Below, in pieces: positions 44,317 to 52,905 of a stretch of 64,000 nucleotides of DNA. Where the stretch lies: contig CAZWHQ010000004.1 of assembly GCA_964633715.1 (NCBI GenBank), positions 1-64,000 on the forward strand. The letters are read 5' to 3'. Made by a program: the position numbers and the translations under genes. This stretch comes from JAUWVG01 sp964633715 (lineage in GTDB: Bacteria > Acidobacteriota > Aminicenantia > Aminicenantales > Aminicenantaceae). The notes under the pieces are model-generated. The model saw nothing but the letters and a program-made list of their open reading frames with translations. It made no database searches and had not been told where the DNA came from. The stretch's first letter is position 1, and the number at the start of each line of letters is the position of its first letter.

Positions 44317-45294
44317 TTAATTGTCCTTTTGAGTCAAAAACATGTCCTTAATTTTCCCTTTTACAGCCTTTACGGCTTCGGGGTGATACAGAATCAGGAT
44401 GTCTGCTCCTGCAACCAGAAGGCTTATGGCGGTGGCGATTTCCCAGTGGGCGAGCCGTTCGGGAAGCTCCCCCCAATCGGGATTGGCCTCCATGTCTGTT
44501 CGGGCTTCTTTGATCAGGGACGTTTCATATCCGGGATTGACAAGCATCGGAGATGAGAGCATCTTATCGCCTGAAAGACCATCTATCCGGATCCGTTCCA
44601 TGATGGAGTAGGTGTACTCAAGTCCGTATCCGAGAGTTCCGGTCAGAGGATCCATCACAATTCTATCCAGCGGAAAATCCATGTCGGCCAACAAGATGTT
44701 TAGCTGTTTGGCCAAGTTGACATCGATAGGGGATTGGGCCACAAGGGTGTGATTGTAAGCGATGCACGCGGCGGCGATGGTTTTGTAGTTGTCTGTTTCG
44801 ACAAAATTGAAAAGGCAGTTTTCTCCGGCCGTTATCTCACTAATTTTTTTCATCACATTGTTGTTTTTTTCGAAATGGCTGTGACCGGTAATGATAAGAG
44901 GGACACTCACGCTTTGTAAAACATCCTGGACGATTTCAACCGCTTCCTCGACACTCAAGTTTCCTTTTTCCGGGTGAGTCCCTTCCAGTCGTATTGAAAT
45001 GAGATCGGCCCCATATTCATCGACACATTTCTTTGCCATTTCTCCTGGTTTGTCCAAGACGTCTTTAAAATAATCCAGCAGAGGCCGAGGGAATTTAGGC
45101 GGAACTCTATCAAAAACTTCCATGGCTACTACTGGAGGATAGGGAAATTGACCTTCAAAGAAATGGAAGGGCAGGGCCGTACTTCCTCCGACCGTCAAGG
45201 TAAAAGACCTGGTCCCGCCTAAATCGGCTGTGGCTCCAAGGCGGACGGAAACAACTTGTCCTATATTGTTCTCTTTTGGGATTTCAAATACCAT
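44317..45294 (-). CDS. acsD: Corrinoid/iron-sulfur protein, small (delta) subunit
   Basis: 325-residue TIM-barrel partner of AcsC that forms the heterodimeric CFeSP. Conserved blocks are TLTVGGSTALPFHFFEG, ISIRLEGTHPEKGN, IITGHSHFEKNN, DPLTGTLGYGLEYTYSIMERIR and ATAISLLVAGADILILYHPEA. The frame opens with a TTG at 45309, but the ATG at 45294 has TTTGAGGAC 8 bases upstream and is the better start. Together with AcsC it accepts a methyl group and hands it to AcsB. Confidence 0.94.
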   Translation of the reverse strand: MVFEIPKENNIGQVVSVRLGATADLGGTRSFTLTVGGSTALPFHFFEGQFPYPPVVAMEVFDRVPPKFPRPLLDYFKDVLDKPGEMAKKCVDEYGADLISIRLEGTHPEKGNLSVEEAVEIVQDVLQSVSVPLIITGHSHFEKNNNVMKKISEITAGENCLFNFVETDNYKTIAAACIAYNHTLVAQSPIDVNLAKQLNILLADMDFPLDRIVMDPLTGTLGYGLEYTYSIMERIRIDGLSGDKMLSSPMLVNPGYETSLIKEARTDMEANPDWGELPERLAHWEIATAISLLVAGADILILYHPEAVKAVKGKIKDMFLTQKDN

Positions 45295-45310
45295 GGGTGT
45301 TGTCCTCAAA

Positions 45311-46066
45311 TTAATAATTTATAAAATTTTTCATCCATTTGTCGACAGCAAGTAGTGCCGGAGAAAAATCGGACAGTGTCCAGACTGACTCTCCATTTTT
45401 TTCCATGTCTAAAAGGGTGTTGTCTTCTGGGAGTGTCAAGCCCAATTCGAGGCGTTCTTCCTCGAGAGTCTGAGTTAATAAAGGTGGAACCTCTCCTTGA
45501 AGACGGTTGATAAATACGTCCTTCTTTCCAACTCGTATGTCCAGTTCACTCAAAAGACGGCTGATGTTTGCAGCTGTACGGATTCCTCTGACCGAGGGAT
45601 CAGAGACAATGAGCAGGCGATCTATATTTAGGGTTGTTCGGCGGCTGAGGTGCTCCATCCCGGCTTCATTGTCGATGATGACATATCGATATTGGGCACT
45701 CAATGTCTGGAGAATATCCCTGAGGAGATTGTTGGCATAGCAGTAACATCCTGGTCCTTCCGGACGGCCCATAGCGATAAGGTCATAATCTGGTGTTTCC
45801 ACAAGACTGGTCTGAATTTTATATTCGAGAAACTGGGCCTTGCTCATTCCTCCCGGAAGATTCGTAGGGTTCTGTTTCATTTCTTCTCTTATTGCTCCCA
45901 CAGTGTCCTCAATCTCGAGTCCCAAAAGGACATTGAGATTGACGTTGGAATCGGCGTCGACGGCTAGAACAGATCTGCTTTTGTGTTGGCTCAACCAGCG
46001 GACCATCAGAGCAGCAATGGTACTTTTTCCTGTTCCCCCTTTTCCTGAAATACCTATTGTTTTCAT
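45311..46066 (-). CDS. cooC: CODH/ACS nickel-insertion ATPase (CooC/AcsF-like)
   Basis: 251-residue MinD-family P-loop ATPase. The deviant Walker A is GKGGTGKSTIAAL, Asp-rich switch AVDADSNVNLN, a CYCYAN cysteine pair (metal or zinc site of CooC-type proteins), and VIIDNEAGMEHLSRRT. Such proteins load nickel into the C-cluster of CODH or the A-cluster of ACS. It sits between acsD and acsB. A second, similar gene lies at 51357-52151. Confidence 0.92.
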   Translation of the reverse strand: MKTIGISGKGGTGKSTIAALMVRWLSQHKSRSVLAVDADSNVNLNVLLGLEIEDTVGAIREEMKQNPTNLPGGMSKAQFLEYKIQTSLVETPDYDLIAMGRPEGPGCYCYANNLLRDILQTLSAQYRYVIIDNEAGMEHLSRRTTLNIDRLLIVSDPSVRGIRTAANISRLLSELDIRVGKKDVFINRLQGEVPPLLTQTLEEERLELGLTLPEDNTLLDMEKNGESVWTLSDFSPALLAVDKWMKNFINY

Positions 46067-46077
46067 TGTTTTAGAAA

Positions 46078-48282
46078 CTAGAACAGAGGGGGCATGGAGA
46101 GTGCATGATGGTTGTTCTGTGTGATGAACTCCAGAACCTCTTCTTCGGTTATTGCAACTGTTTCATCGGCGATCGATTCAAAATAATTATCTATGCCTTG
46201 AGCTTTTCCGATATCCCGGAGAATAGATTCCAACTCTTCTTTAAGGCCTCTATCCATCCAAACGATCCTTGGAGCGCCTCCCTCTGCGCTGATGAATTTT
46301 TGACTTCCGATATACTGCTTGCTGTGCCCGATAAATCCGGGTGTCTGGACTCCGCCTCCCACAGTTCCTGCCAGGGTCGAAAACTTCATGCCTATAGGTG
46401 TCATACCCATATAATCTCGATAGACTGTCATGATTCCATTTGTCGAAGGCAGGATGCATGAAATGCACTCAAAACATCCACACGATGTCATGGGGAATTC
46501 GATGATGCTGTAGGCATTAAATGTATCCAAGGTTTTATGAGAATTGTTGTACACAAAAGTGTTTATGTCCTGCCACTGCCCTTTGATAGGATCAGTGACT
46601 TTTCCCTTTTTTACGGGTTGGTTAGGGCCGGCCGGGCTGATTTGATGGGCCGCTTTGCCGTCCAACCAGTTGTAAGCACCGCACAATCCCGATCGCTCGG
46701 GGGTGATGATACAGATGTGATTTGGCGCAAATGACTGGCACAGCGCACAGGAATAAAATGTATCGACAGCCTCATCGGTCATATTGGCCAGGCGAGCATC
46801 CCGATGGAGATACACTTCGCGGGCCTTTCCGATAAGAGTTTTGACGTCTTTTTCCACCGTGTATATTCTGATCTGGACCTTGTCGAAGATTTTTCCGAAT
46901 TCACCATGGAGTTTGGCATGGAGGATAGAACCGAAATGACGAAATTTAAATCCTTTATCCTTTGTATCCTTTCCGATCCGGATCCAGTTGATATCCCTTT
47001 GGCCCATATGAAACACGCCGTTGGCGGCATTGATAAAATCATGTATGTGGCGCTCGAGAATGGGTTCAAAATCTGTCTGCATTTCACGCCCTGCCACTTC
47101 GGCCCAGATTCCGATGGGGATTTTACTCCCTGAAGGGACCTCGTCGATTTCCGGACCAATCACCTCAATTCTTCCGTCTTCGACTTCATCGAGTTCCTTG
47201 GTGGTCAAATATTCAAATCCCAGTTGTTCCTGCCCGCCCAATTCCACATACATATCTTCTTTCCTGATCCTTTCCCCCTGGAAAGCGGGTCCATAGGGGA
47301 CAGGAATGGGAACTTTGGTGATGTTGAGTTTGAGTCCTCTGACCTCGATCGCTTTGGCGACAATATTGTCCAATGGGACAGGAGAGACAACATGCTCATA
47401 GGTGCAGATGCCTGAAGGAAGAATTTGATCGATATCTGTCTCCGAAATTGTGGGAAACCCAAAATTGAGGGTGCCTGCTGCCTGGGCGTGTTTTTCTTCG
47501 TCAACTGGTCCCAGTGCCAGCACAAAAGCGAACACGCGGTTTTTATTGTAGCGGAGAACTCTCTGGAAATCTCCTGGTTGTGCCCCTCCAAAGGAGAGGG
47601 CAACCCGCGTGGCAAAACCCAGAGAATGAACGGTGGCAGCCACATCATCACCAAAAGGAACGAGGCGTGTGTCCCAGCCCAACTGAATGCCTTCTTCGTG
47701 GAGCTGAGTGGCCATGGATTTTCCGTTTATCCCTGCTGACATAAACACATACAAGTTTTTTTCTTGAAGTTCGCGCGCAATTTTAACCGCCAGTTCATTA
47801 GTGGAACAGCAGCCAACACAGGCGGCAAATCCCGGAGCCGTCCCATCCACAAACTCGATGCCTCGCTCGCGCATGATGACATCATTGGCTGCGCCCAGCC
47901 AGAGTTGGCTGGCGTCGGGGGTTGTTGTTGTAAGATAGGGAAGAGGAGTCTGTATGTACTTGATGGCCTCGATGATTTCATCGGCAAACAATGTGGCCAT
48001 TCCTGCATCCAGTGTGTGTCCGAGAAAAGGGAGCCATTTTTCCTTTTCCGGGATTGGAGGAAGAAGATTCTGGGCTTCCTGGAGCAGCTCTTGAAGACCT
48101 GCTAAAGTTTCGATTTTCAGGCCAAGTATCCCGTGTGAGATGGGTAAAAAGTAGCCTGTATTGGGGAACTCGACTTTGGTCTCAGGGCTGTTGTTGACGA
48201 TCGCTAATTTGAGTTCTTTTTCTGCACGGGAGACCAGGTTATGAGCACCTTGGATGGCTTTTGTTGCGATGATTCTTGACAT
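46078..48282 (-). CDS. acsB: Acetyl-CoA synthase (CODH/ACS alpha/beta subunit)
   Basis: 734 residues, full-length bacterial ACS. It joins CO, a corrinoid-bound methyl and CoA to give acetyl-CoA at the Ni-Ni-[4Fe-4S] A-cluster. The ligands are C512, C515, C524 and C534 (SCALCQSFAPNHIC, then GLCGAYNWLDGK) and the C601-G-C603 pair in TSCGCFEC, with the spacing of the acetogen enzyme. The N-terminal domain for docking CODH is present (from SRIIATKAIQGAHNL), as is the GIEFVDGTAPGFAACVGCC block. It ends 11 bases before cooC, and acsA is two bases upstream. Confidence 0.96.
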   Translation of the reverse strand: MSRIIATKAIQGAHNLVSRAEKELKLAIVNNSPETKVEFPNTGYFLPISHGILGLKIETLAGLQELLQEAQNLLPPIPEKEKWLPFLGHTLDAGMATLFADEIIEAIKYIQTPLPYLTTTTPDASQLWLGAANDVIMRERGIEFVDGTAPGFAACVGCCSTNELAVKIARELQEKNLYVFMSAGINGKSMATQLHEEGIQLGWDTRLVPFGDDVAATVHSLGFATRVALSFGGAQPGDFQRVLRYNKNRVFAFVLALGPVDEEKHAQAAGTLNFGFPTISETDIDQILPSGICTYEHVVSPVPLDNIVAKAIEVRGLKLNITKVPIPVPYGPAFQGERIRKEDMYVELGGQEQLGFEYLTTKELDEVEDGRIEVIGPEIDEVPSGSKIPIGIWAEVAGREMQTDFEPILERHIHDFINAANGVFHMGQRDINWIRIGKDTKDKGFKFRHFGSILHAKLHGEFGKIFDKVQIRIYTVEKDVKTLIGKAREVYLHRDARLANMTDEAVDTFYSCALCQSFAPNHICIITPERSGLCGAYNWLDGKAAHQISPAGPNQPVKKGKVTDPIKGQWQDINTFVYNNSHKTLDTFNAYSIIEFPMTSCGCFECISCILPSTNGIMTVYRDYMGMTPIGMKFSTLAGTVGGGVQTPGFIGHSKQYIGSQKFISAEGGAPRIVWMDRGLKEELESILRDIGKAQGIDNYFESIADETVAITEEEVLEFITQNNHHALSMPPLF

Positions 48283-48284
48283 CC

Positions 48285-50219
48285 TTAAATCTCCAGGTCT
48301 CTTCTCATCTCCATATCATAGAGCACCCGTTCTTTCCCTTTACTGATACCTAGGGCCTCTCTTTTTTTGTCTATGTGGTCGATCATCAGTTCGGCCATTT
48401 TTTTAGGATCGGGTTCGACCGCCCATTTTCCTCCAAATAGGCTTTCAAAATCACCAAAGATAAGACGGCAAAATTTATCGCTCCCTGTGACAGGGAGGCC
48501 TACGCCAAAAACAGTAAAAACTCCGGAAGCGACAAAATACTGGCCGATAGAGATGGCTTTTTCGCTCATCCATTCGGGAGCGGCGCCGGCCACGGGCAGG
48601 TCTGAAATGTCTTCTCCCAATCCTCCTATTTTGACCATTTCGGACAAAGCCATAAGGATACGGCTGTTGTCCACACAGGAACCGGAATGGAGTACGGGCG
48701 GCATGCCCACAGCTTTGCAGACTTCAGCCAGCCCCCTTCCAGCATATTTTTCAGCCGATTCGGGAATAAGATAGCCGGCTTTAGCGCAAGCAATAGCGGA
48801 ACAGCCTGTCTGGACAACAAGGATATCATTGGCGATGAGCTCCCGGACTAAATCCACATGAGCCTTATCGTGAGTGACCTTGGGATTACAGCAGCCGACA
48901 ACTCCGGCCACACCCTTGATCCGGCCGTTGATGATGTTGTCATTAAGAGGAGTATAGGAACCACGAAACTTGCCTCCCAACATATAGATGATTGCCTCGT
49001 GGCTGAATCCTGCGATCAGATCCATCTTTTCTTTGGGGATTTCCACCTGTTCCCTGTTGGGAAAATTGAGAATGGCGGTTTTGACGATTTTCTTAGCGGT
49101 TTCGTACGCGTTTTTGTCACCTAATTCATAGTATTCGGCGCCGGGGATCTGACCTTTGCTCGATGTCGTGATGATCTGAGTGTGGAAACATTTACACAAT
49201 TCCGGGAGTGCGGGCATGATGCACTGCACATCGACAATCATAGCATCTACGGCTCCTGTGCTGACTGCCAATTCCTGTTGGAGCACATTTCCTGCTACAG
49301 GGAGGCCGTGGCGGAGGAGAATCTCGTTGGCTGTGCAGCAGATTCCGGCAAGGTTAATGCCTGAGGCCCCGTTTTCTTTAGCCAGGTTTATAAGTGTCTT
49401 ATCCTGAGCAGCCAGCACGAGCATCTCTGAGAGTACAGGTTCATGTCCGTGTACGACAATATTCACCTCTGTTTCAGAAAGAACGCCCAGATTGACTTCT
49501 CCCCGGAGAGGGGAGGGTGTTCCAAAAAGGATATCCTGAAGTTCGGTGGCCACCATGGAACCTCCCCAACCGTCGGCAAGGGCCGTTCGTGCCCCCTGGA
49601 GCATGATGTTTTTTGGATCGTGGTCCACTCCCATGGTTGTCCGGTGCATCATCTCGACGACTTCACGGTCAATCCCTCTGGGAGACACACCCAACTTATG
49701 CCATAAAGCCTGGCGGTTATCGGGAGCCATTTTGAGGAAATCCAACTCTCCTTCCTGCCTTCCGAAATTTTCGAGAGTTTCTTCCGCCACATCACGTGCG
49801 ATATCTTCAGTCCTTCTGTCCTTTATATTGATTCCCAGTGTCTGCGCGATTGTATTGAGCTTAACCTTGTCTTTTATTGAATAGGGAGATTCGGGATTGG
49901 TGGCTGCCTCGAGCAGTGTTTGAGCGACATCTCTGCCGTGGTCGGAATGCGCCGCCGCTCCTCCTGCGATTTTGCGTGCAAAATTGCGGGCTATGATCAC
50001 CTCGGCGGTGGCCCCGCAAACTCCCTGTTGAGGGCTTTTGCCTTTTGGGTGGATACGGCAGGGGCCCATGTAGCAGTTATTGCAGCAAAGCCCTTGTTCA
50101 CCAAAACCGCAGTGTGGAGACTGTTTTTCAGCCCGGTCCCAGATTGTTTCGATCCCTTTTTCGGCCGCTCTTTCTAGGGTTTGCTGAACTGTTTTATCGA
50201 TACTTTTTTTCTCAGACAT
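48285..50219 (-). CDS. acsA: Carbon monoxide dehydrogenase catalytic subunit
   Basis: 644-residue Ni-Fe CODH that reduces CO2 to CO for ACS, or the reverse. Cluster D/B cysteines: HCGFGEQGLCCNNCYMGPC (C37, C45, C46, C49, C54). C-cluster residues: GICCTANEILLRHG, VDVQCIMPAL, VGCCNPKVTHDKAHV, QTGCSAIACAKAG and LHSGSCVDNSR. Length and order match AcsA/CooS of CODH/ACS systems. It is the first structural gene of the cluster after the core-MetE gene. A 100-base gap upstream may hold a promoter, but none stands out. Confidence 0.96.
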   Translation of the reverse strand: MSEKKSIDKTVQQTLERAAEKGIETIWDRAEKQSPHCGFGEQGLCCNNCYMGPCRIHPKGKSPQQGVCGATAEVIIARNFARKIAGGAAAHSDHGRDVAQTLLEAATNPESPYSIKDKVKLNTIAQTLGINIKDRRTEDIARDVAEETLENFGRQEGELDFLKMAPDNRQALWHKLGVSPRGIDREVVEMMHRTTMGVDHDPKNIMLQGARTALADGWGGSMVATELQDILFGTPSPLRGEVNLGVLSETEVNIVVHGHEPVLSEMLVLAAQDKTLINLAKENGASGINLAGICCTANEILLRHGLPVAGNVLQQELAVSTGAVDAMIVDVQCIMPALPELCKCFHTQIITTSSKGQIPGAEYYELGDKNAYETAKKIVKTAILNFPNREQVEIPKEKMDLIAGFSHEAIIYMLGGKFRGSYTPLNDNIINGRIKGVAGVVGCCNPKVTHDKAHVDLVRELIANDILVVQTGCSAIACAKAGYLIPESAEKYAGRGLAEVCKAVGMPPVLHSGSCVDNSRILMALSEMVKIGGLGEDISDLPVAGAAPEWMSEKAISIGQYFVASGVFTVFGVGLPVTGSDKFCRLIFGDFESLFGGKWAVEPDPKKMAELMIDHIDKKREALGISKGKERVLYDMEMRRDLEI

Positions 50220-50319
50220 GAAGATTTTCCATCCGGATCGGTATTTTTAAAAGAGGTCAATTATAGCCTATTTTTTAAAGGTTGCCCAATGATTTTTAGA
50301 AAAGAGGTGTAGGATGTCT

Positions 50320-51360
50320 CTAAAAACGGAGCTGCTGGCTGAGGCGGGATAATTCCTGGAAAATTTTATTCGATAATTCCACAGAGAGTGAGCCGGTTCC
50401 GCAGCTGGGTGTGAGGAGACATTGATCCCATATCAGATCCTTATCTATCCCTTTCTCTGCCAGATTGTCGATTCGCTCTTCCAGTTTTTTGTGCAATGAG
50501 CCGGTTGTCTCGACTTTAATTTTTTCAGATGTCGGGACGATTCCCCAAGCGATAACACCCCTCTTTTCCAGAAAACCTTTGACCTGTTCGGGATAATAAC
50601 CGATTGTGTCGCCGAATTCATAGGCGTCAAAACTGATGATGTCCACACCGGCATCGATCAGTATAGGCCATTCTGTGTTCCCACAGCAGTGGGTGCCGAC
50701 AAGAGCTCCTTCCTGATGAATAGCTTCGACCACTTCATTTAAATATTCGACCACGTCTGCTTTCTGGAGACTGACATAGGTCGAAGAGCCAAAGGCCGAC
50801 AGAATGGGTTCATCGACAAAACAGATTTGTTTAAATCCGAAGTTTTTGAATCTGTTCAGAAGCCAGCGGGCCTTCATTATGATCCCTTTGACCACCGTGT
50901 CCCTGAAGACGTCATTGTAATAGATGGCGCGTTTATTCTCATCAACGGTGGCCAGTCCAAAAGTGATAGGTCCTGTGACCTGGTGTTTGAAGAAGAGCAG
51001 GGAAGGGGGAAGCGCTGCTTTTAATTTTTCTTCCATGGCATAGAGCCCGCGGCTGAATTCGGGTGAAATACGGAAATAGTCGAGATTTTCCATTACGAAG
51101 TTTTCATAAAATTTTTCCAATTCACTTGTGGGATCCCCACTTGTGTCAATGATCATCTTACTTTTGGCTTCATCAAGCACTACACATGGAAGACCTTCAC
51201 TGTACTGGATTTCCATCTGCTCGCGAAAATTTGCATTAGACAACTGCGGCCAGACTGGGATTTCGGGAATTGTCTCGAGGATCAGGTCACAAACCTTTCC
51301 GGCATCCAGATCAGGAAAACTCCCAATGCCGGTTGCCAGGCACTTTGGAAAAAATGTCAT
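50320..51360 (-). CDS. Core-MetE-like, probably folate-independent methionine synthase
   Basis: 346 residues resembling only the C-terminal catalytic barrel of cobalamin-independent methionine synthase. It has the ATGIGSFP start, HQVTGPITFGL, CFVDEPILSAFGS, zinc-site GTHCCGN (HxC) and the late cysteine in LTPSCGTGSL. It lacks the N-terminal half that holds methyl-tetrahydrofolate in full MetE. Such core-MetE proteins are thought to take methyl from a corrinoid protein. Sitting beside acsA suggests CFeSP as the donor, which is inferred. ATGs exist at 51372 and 51360; the second has GGAG 8 bases upstream and forms an ATGA overlap with cooC2. A UroD/methyltransferase-fold relative is the alternative. 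Confidence 0.8.
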   Translation of the reverse strand: MTFFPKCLATGIGSFPDLDAGKVCDLILETIPEIPVWPQLSNANFREQMEIQYSEGLPCVVLDEAKSKMIIDTSGDPTSELEKFYENFVMENLDYFRISPEFSRGLYAMEEKLKAALPPSLLFFKHQVTGPITFGLATVDENKRAIYYNDVFRDTVVKGIIMKARWLLNRFKNFGFKQICFVDEPILSAFGSSTYVSLQKADVVEYLNEVVEAIHQEGALVGTHCCGNTEWPILIDAGVDIISFDAYEFGDTIGYYPEQVKGFLEKRGVIAWGIVPTSEKIKVETTGSLHKKLEERIDNLAEKGIDKDLIWDQCLLTPSCGTGSLSVELSNKIFQELSRLSQQLRF

Positions 51361-52151
51361 TCTCTTCTCCATTTATTGGAATTATCCCCAATGAGAGAGT
51401 AGATGGTTTGAAATTCTTTTTTCAACAGAGAGTCCAGGTTGTCGTAGAGAGGCAAGCTGTCCCTATCAGAATGGCTGATGATCTGGCTGAAGGAGATTCT
51501 ACCAAGGTACAAGTTCTCTGAAAATTGTTTCTGTATCCATAAAGCTTGATCTTTGTCCTGAATTTTATTTCCAATGACATTGAATTTTTCTATGCCGATT
51601 TCTTTGCCAAGTTTAATGATGGTTTTGGCCGTCTGGATGCTTCGCAGCCCGGGTTCTACGACGATAACCATGGAGTCTATAGACTGAGCGGTCGCTCTTC
51701 CCAGGTGCTCGATACCGGCTTCCATATCCACGATGATAATTTCATTTCTATTGAGCAAAATATCGGACAGGAGACTGCGGAGAAGGACATTTTCAGGGCA
51801 GGCACATCCATCCCCACCTTTTATTATGCCTCCCATTACTAAAACCTTGATCCCATGTACAGAAATACAGAAATTTTCGGGGATGTCACTGACAGTAGGA
51901 TTAAGTTTAAATAGCTGCCCAAACTGCCGTGGCCTGGCTCCTGTGCGCTCCTGGATCAGCTTTCGCTGAGCAGAAATAGGGGAAACTGAAGCCAATAGTT
52001 CTTGAGATGCCCCTATGGCTTCTGCGAGGTTAGCATCGGGATCGGCATCTACGGCCAGTACCTCAAATCCGCTTTTTTTAAAAAAATGAGAAAGGACAGC
52101 AGCAATGGTTGTTTTTCCAGTCCCGCCCTTTCCCGTAATGGCTATCTTCAT
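51357..52151 (-). CDS. Second CooC-like nickel-insertion ATPase
   Basis: 264-residue P-loop ATPase closely related in plan to the cooC at 45311: GKGGTGKTTIAAVL (Walker A), AVDADPDANLAEAIG, a GDGCACPEN cysteine pair in the metal position, and IIVDMEAGIEHLGRAT. The C-x-C form here differs from the C-Y-C form in the other copy. One copy may serve the CODH C-cluster and the other the ACS A-cluster. It is the first gene of the minus-strand run and is divergent from the corrinoid protein gene 118 bases away. Confidence 0.9.
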   Translation of the reverse strand: MKIAITGKGGTGKTTIAAVLSHFFKKSGFEVLAVDADPDANLAEAIGASQELLASVSPISAQRKLIQERTGARPRQFGQLFKLNPTVSDIPENFCISVHGIKVLVMGGIIKGGDGCACPENVLLRSLLSDILLNRNEIIIVDMEAGIEHLGRATAQSIDSMVIVVEPGLRSIQTAKTIIKLGKEIGIEKFNVIGNKIQDKDQALWIQKQFSENLYLGRISFSQIISHSDRDSLPLYDNLDSLLKKEFQTIYSLIGDNSNKWRRE

Positions 52152-52269
52152 CCAGTTATTCTAGAGAAATAAGTATATTTTATCAAATTTAGTAATCCTT
52201 CTTTACATTAAAATTGGGATATGGTAGATGAAGGGGGAAGAATAAAAAATTATATGTGAGGAGGAGCAA

Positions 52270-52905
52270 TTGGCAATATTAGAAGATTTGGCAGCAGAAG
52301 TTGTAAAAGGAGATGCAGATGCGGCAAAAAACCTTACAGAAGAAGCCTTAAACCAGAATACATCGGCGGGAGATATTCTGAATTTGGGTTTGGTTGCGGG
52401 TATGAATGTTATCAGTCAGCAGTTTAAGAATAATGAGATTTTTATTCCAGAGGTACTAGTGGCTGCAAGAGCTATGAAAGCAGGAATGCAAATAATCCGT
52501 CCTCTACTCGCAGAGGCCAAAGTGGAATCCTTGGGGAAAATTATCATTGGCACATGCGGAGGAGATTTGCATGATATCGGAAAAAACATTGTCGCCATGC
52601 TGCTGGAAGGAGCAGGATATGAAGTCATAGATCTGGGTGCAGATGTTCCCAAGGAAAAATTTCTGGAGTATGCAGAAAAAGAAAATCCTGATGTTTTAGG
52701 AATGTCAGCTCTTCTTACAACAACGATGGTGTTTATGAAGGGGATGGTTGAGGCTCTTGAGGAATCCGGACTCAAGGAAAAAGTCAAAGTAATTATTGGC
52801 GGAGCACCCATCACACAATCCTATGCGGATGAAATCAGAGCGGATGGTTATGCACCCGATGCCGCTTCAGCTGTGGATCTGGTTAAGGCCGTGATGGGAA
52901 GTTAG
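52270..52905 (+). CDS. Corrinoid methyl-carrier protein (MttC/MtbC-like)
   Basis: 211 residues. An N-terminal helical cap (about 1-85) is followed by a B12-binding Rossmann domain with DLHDIGKNIV (residues 99-108; the His is the lower cobalt ligand), MSALLTTTM and GGAPITQSYADEIRADGY. This is the partner type for MttB-family methyltransferases. The start is TTG behind a very strong GAGGAGGAG ribosome site. It is the only plus-strand gene in the cluster, divergent from cooC2 and convergent with the second activator, the two stop codons overlapping by three bases in TTAG. Confidence 0.93.
   Translation: MAILEDLAAEVVKGDADAAKNLTEEALNQNTSAGDILNLGLVAGMNVISQQFKNNEIFIPEVLVAARAMKAGMQIIRPLLAEAKVESLGKIIIGTCGGDLHDIGKNIVAMLLEGAGYEVIDLGADVPKEKFLEYAEKENPDVLGMSALLTTTMVFMKGMVEALEESGLKEKVKVIIGGAPITQSYADEIRADGYAPDAASAVDLVKAVMGS

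Noticed and set aside
48285..50219. Long reverse-strand open frames opposite acsA and acsB
   Set aside because: They mirror the codon structure of strongly supported genes and show no motifs or ribosome sites.
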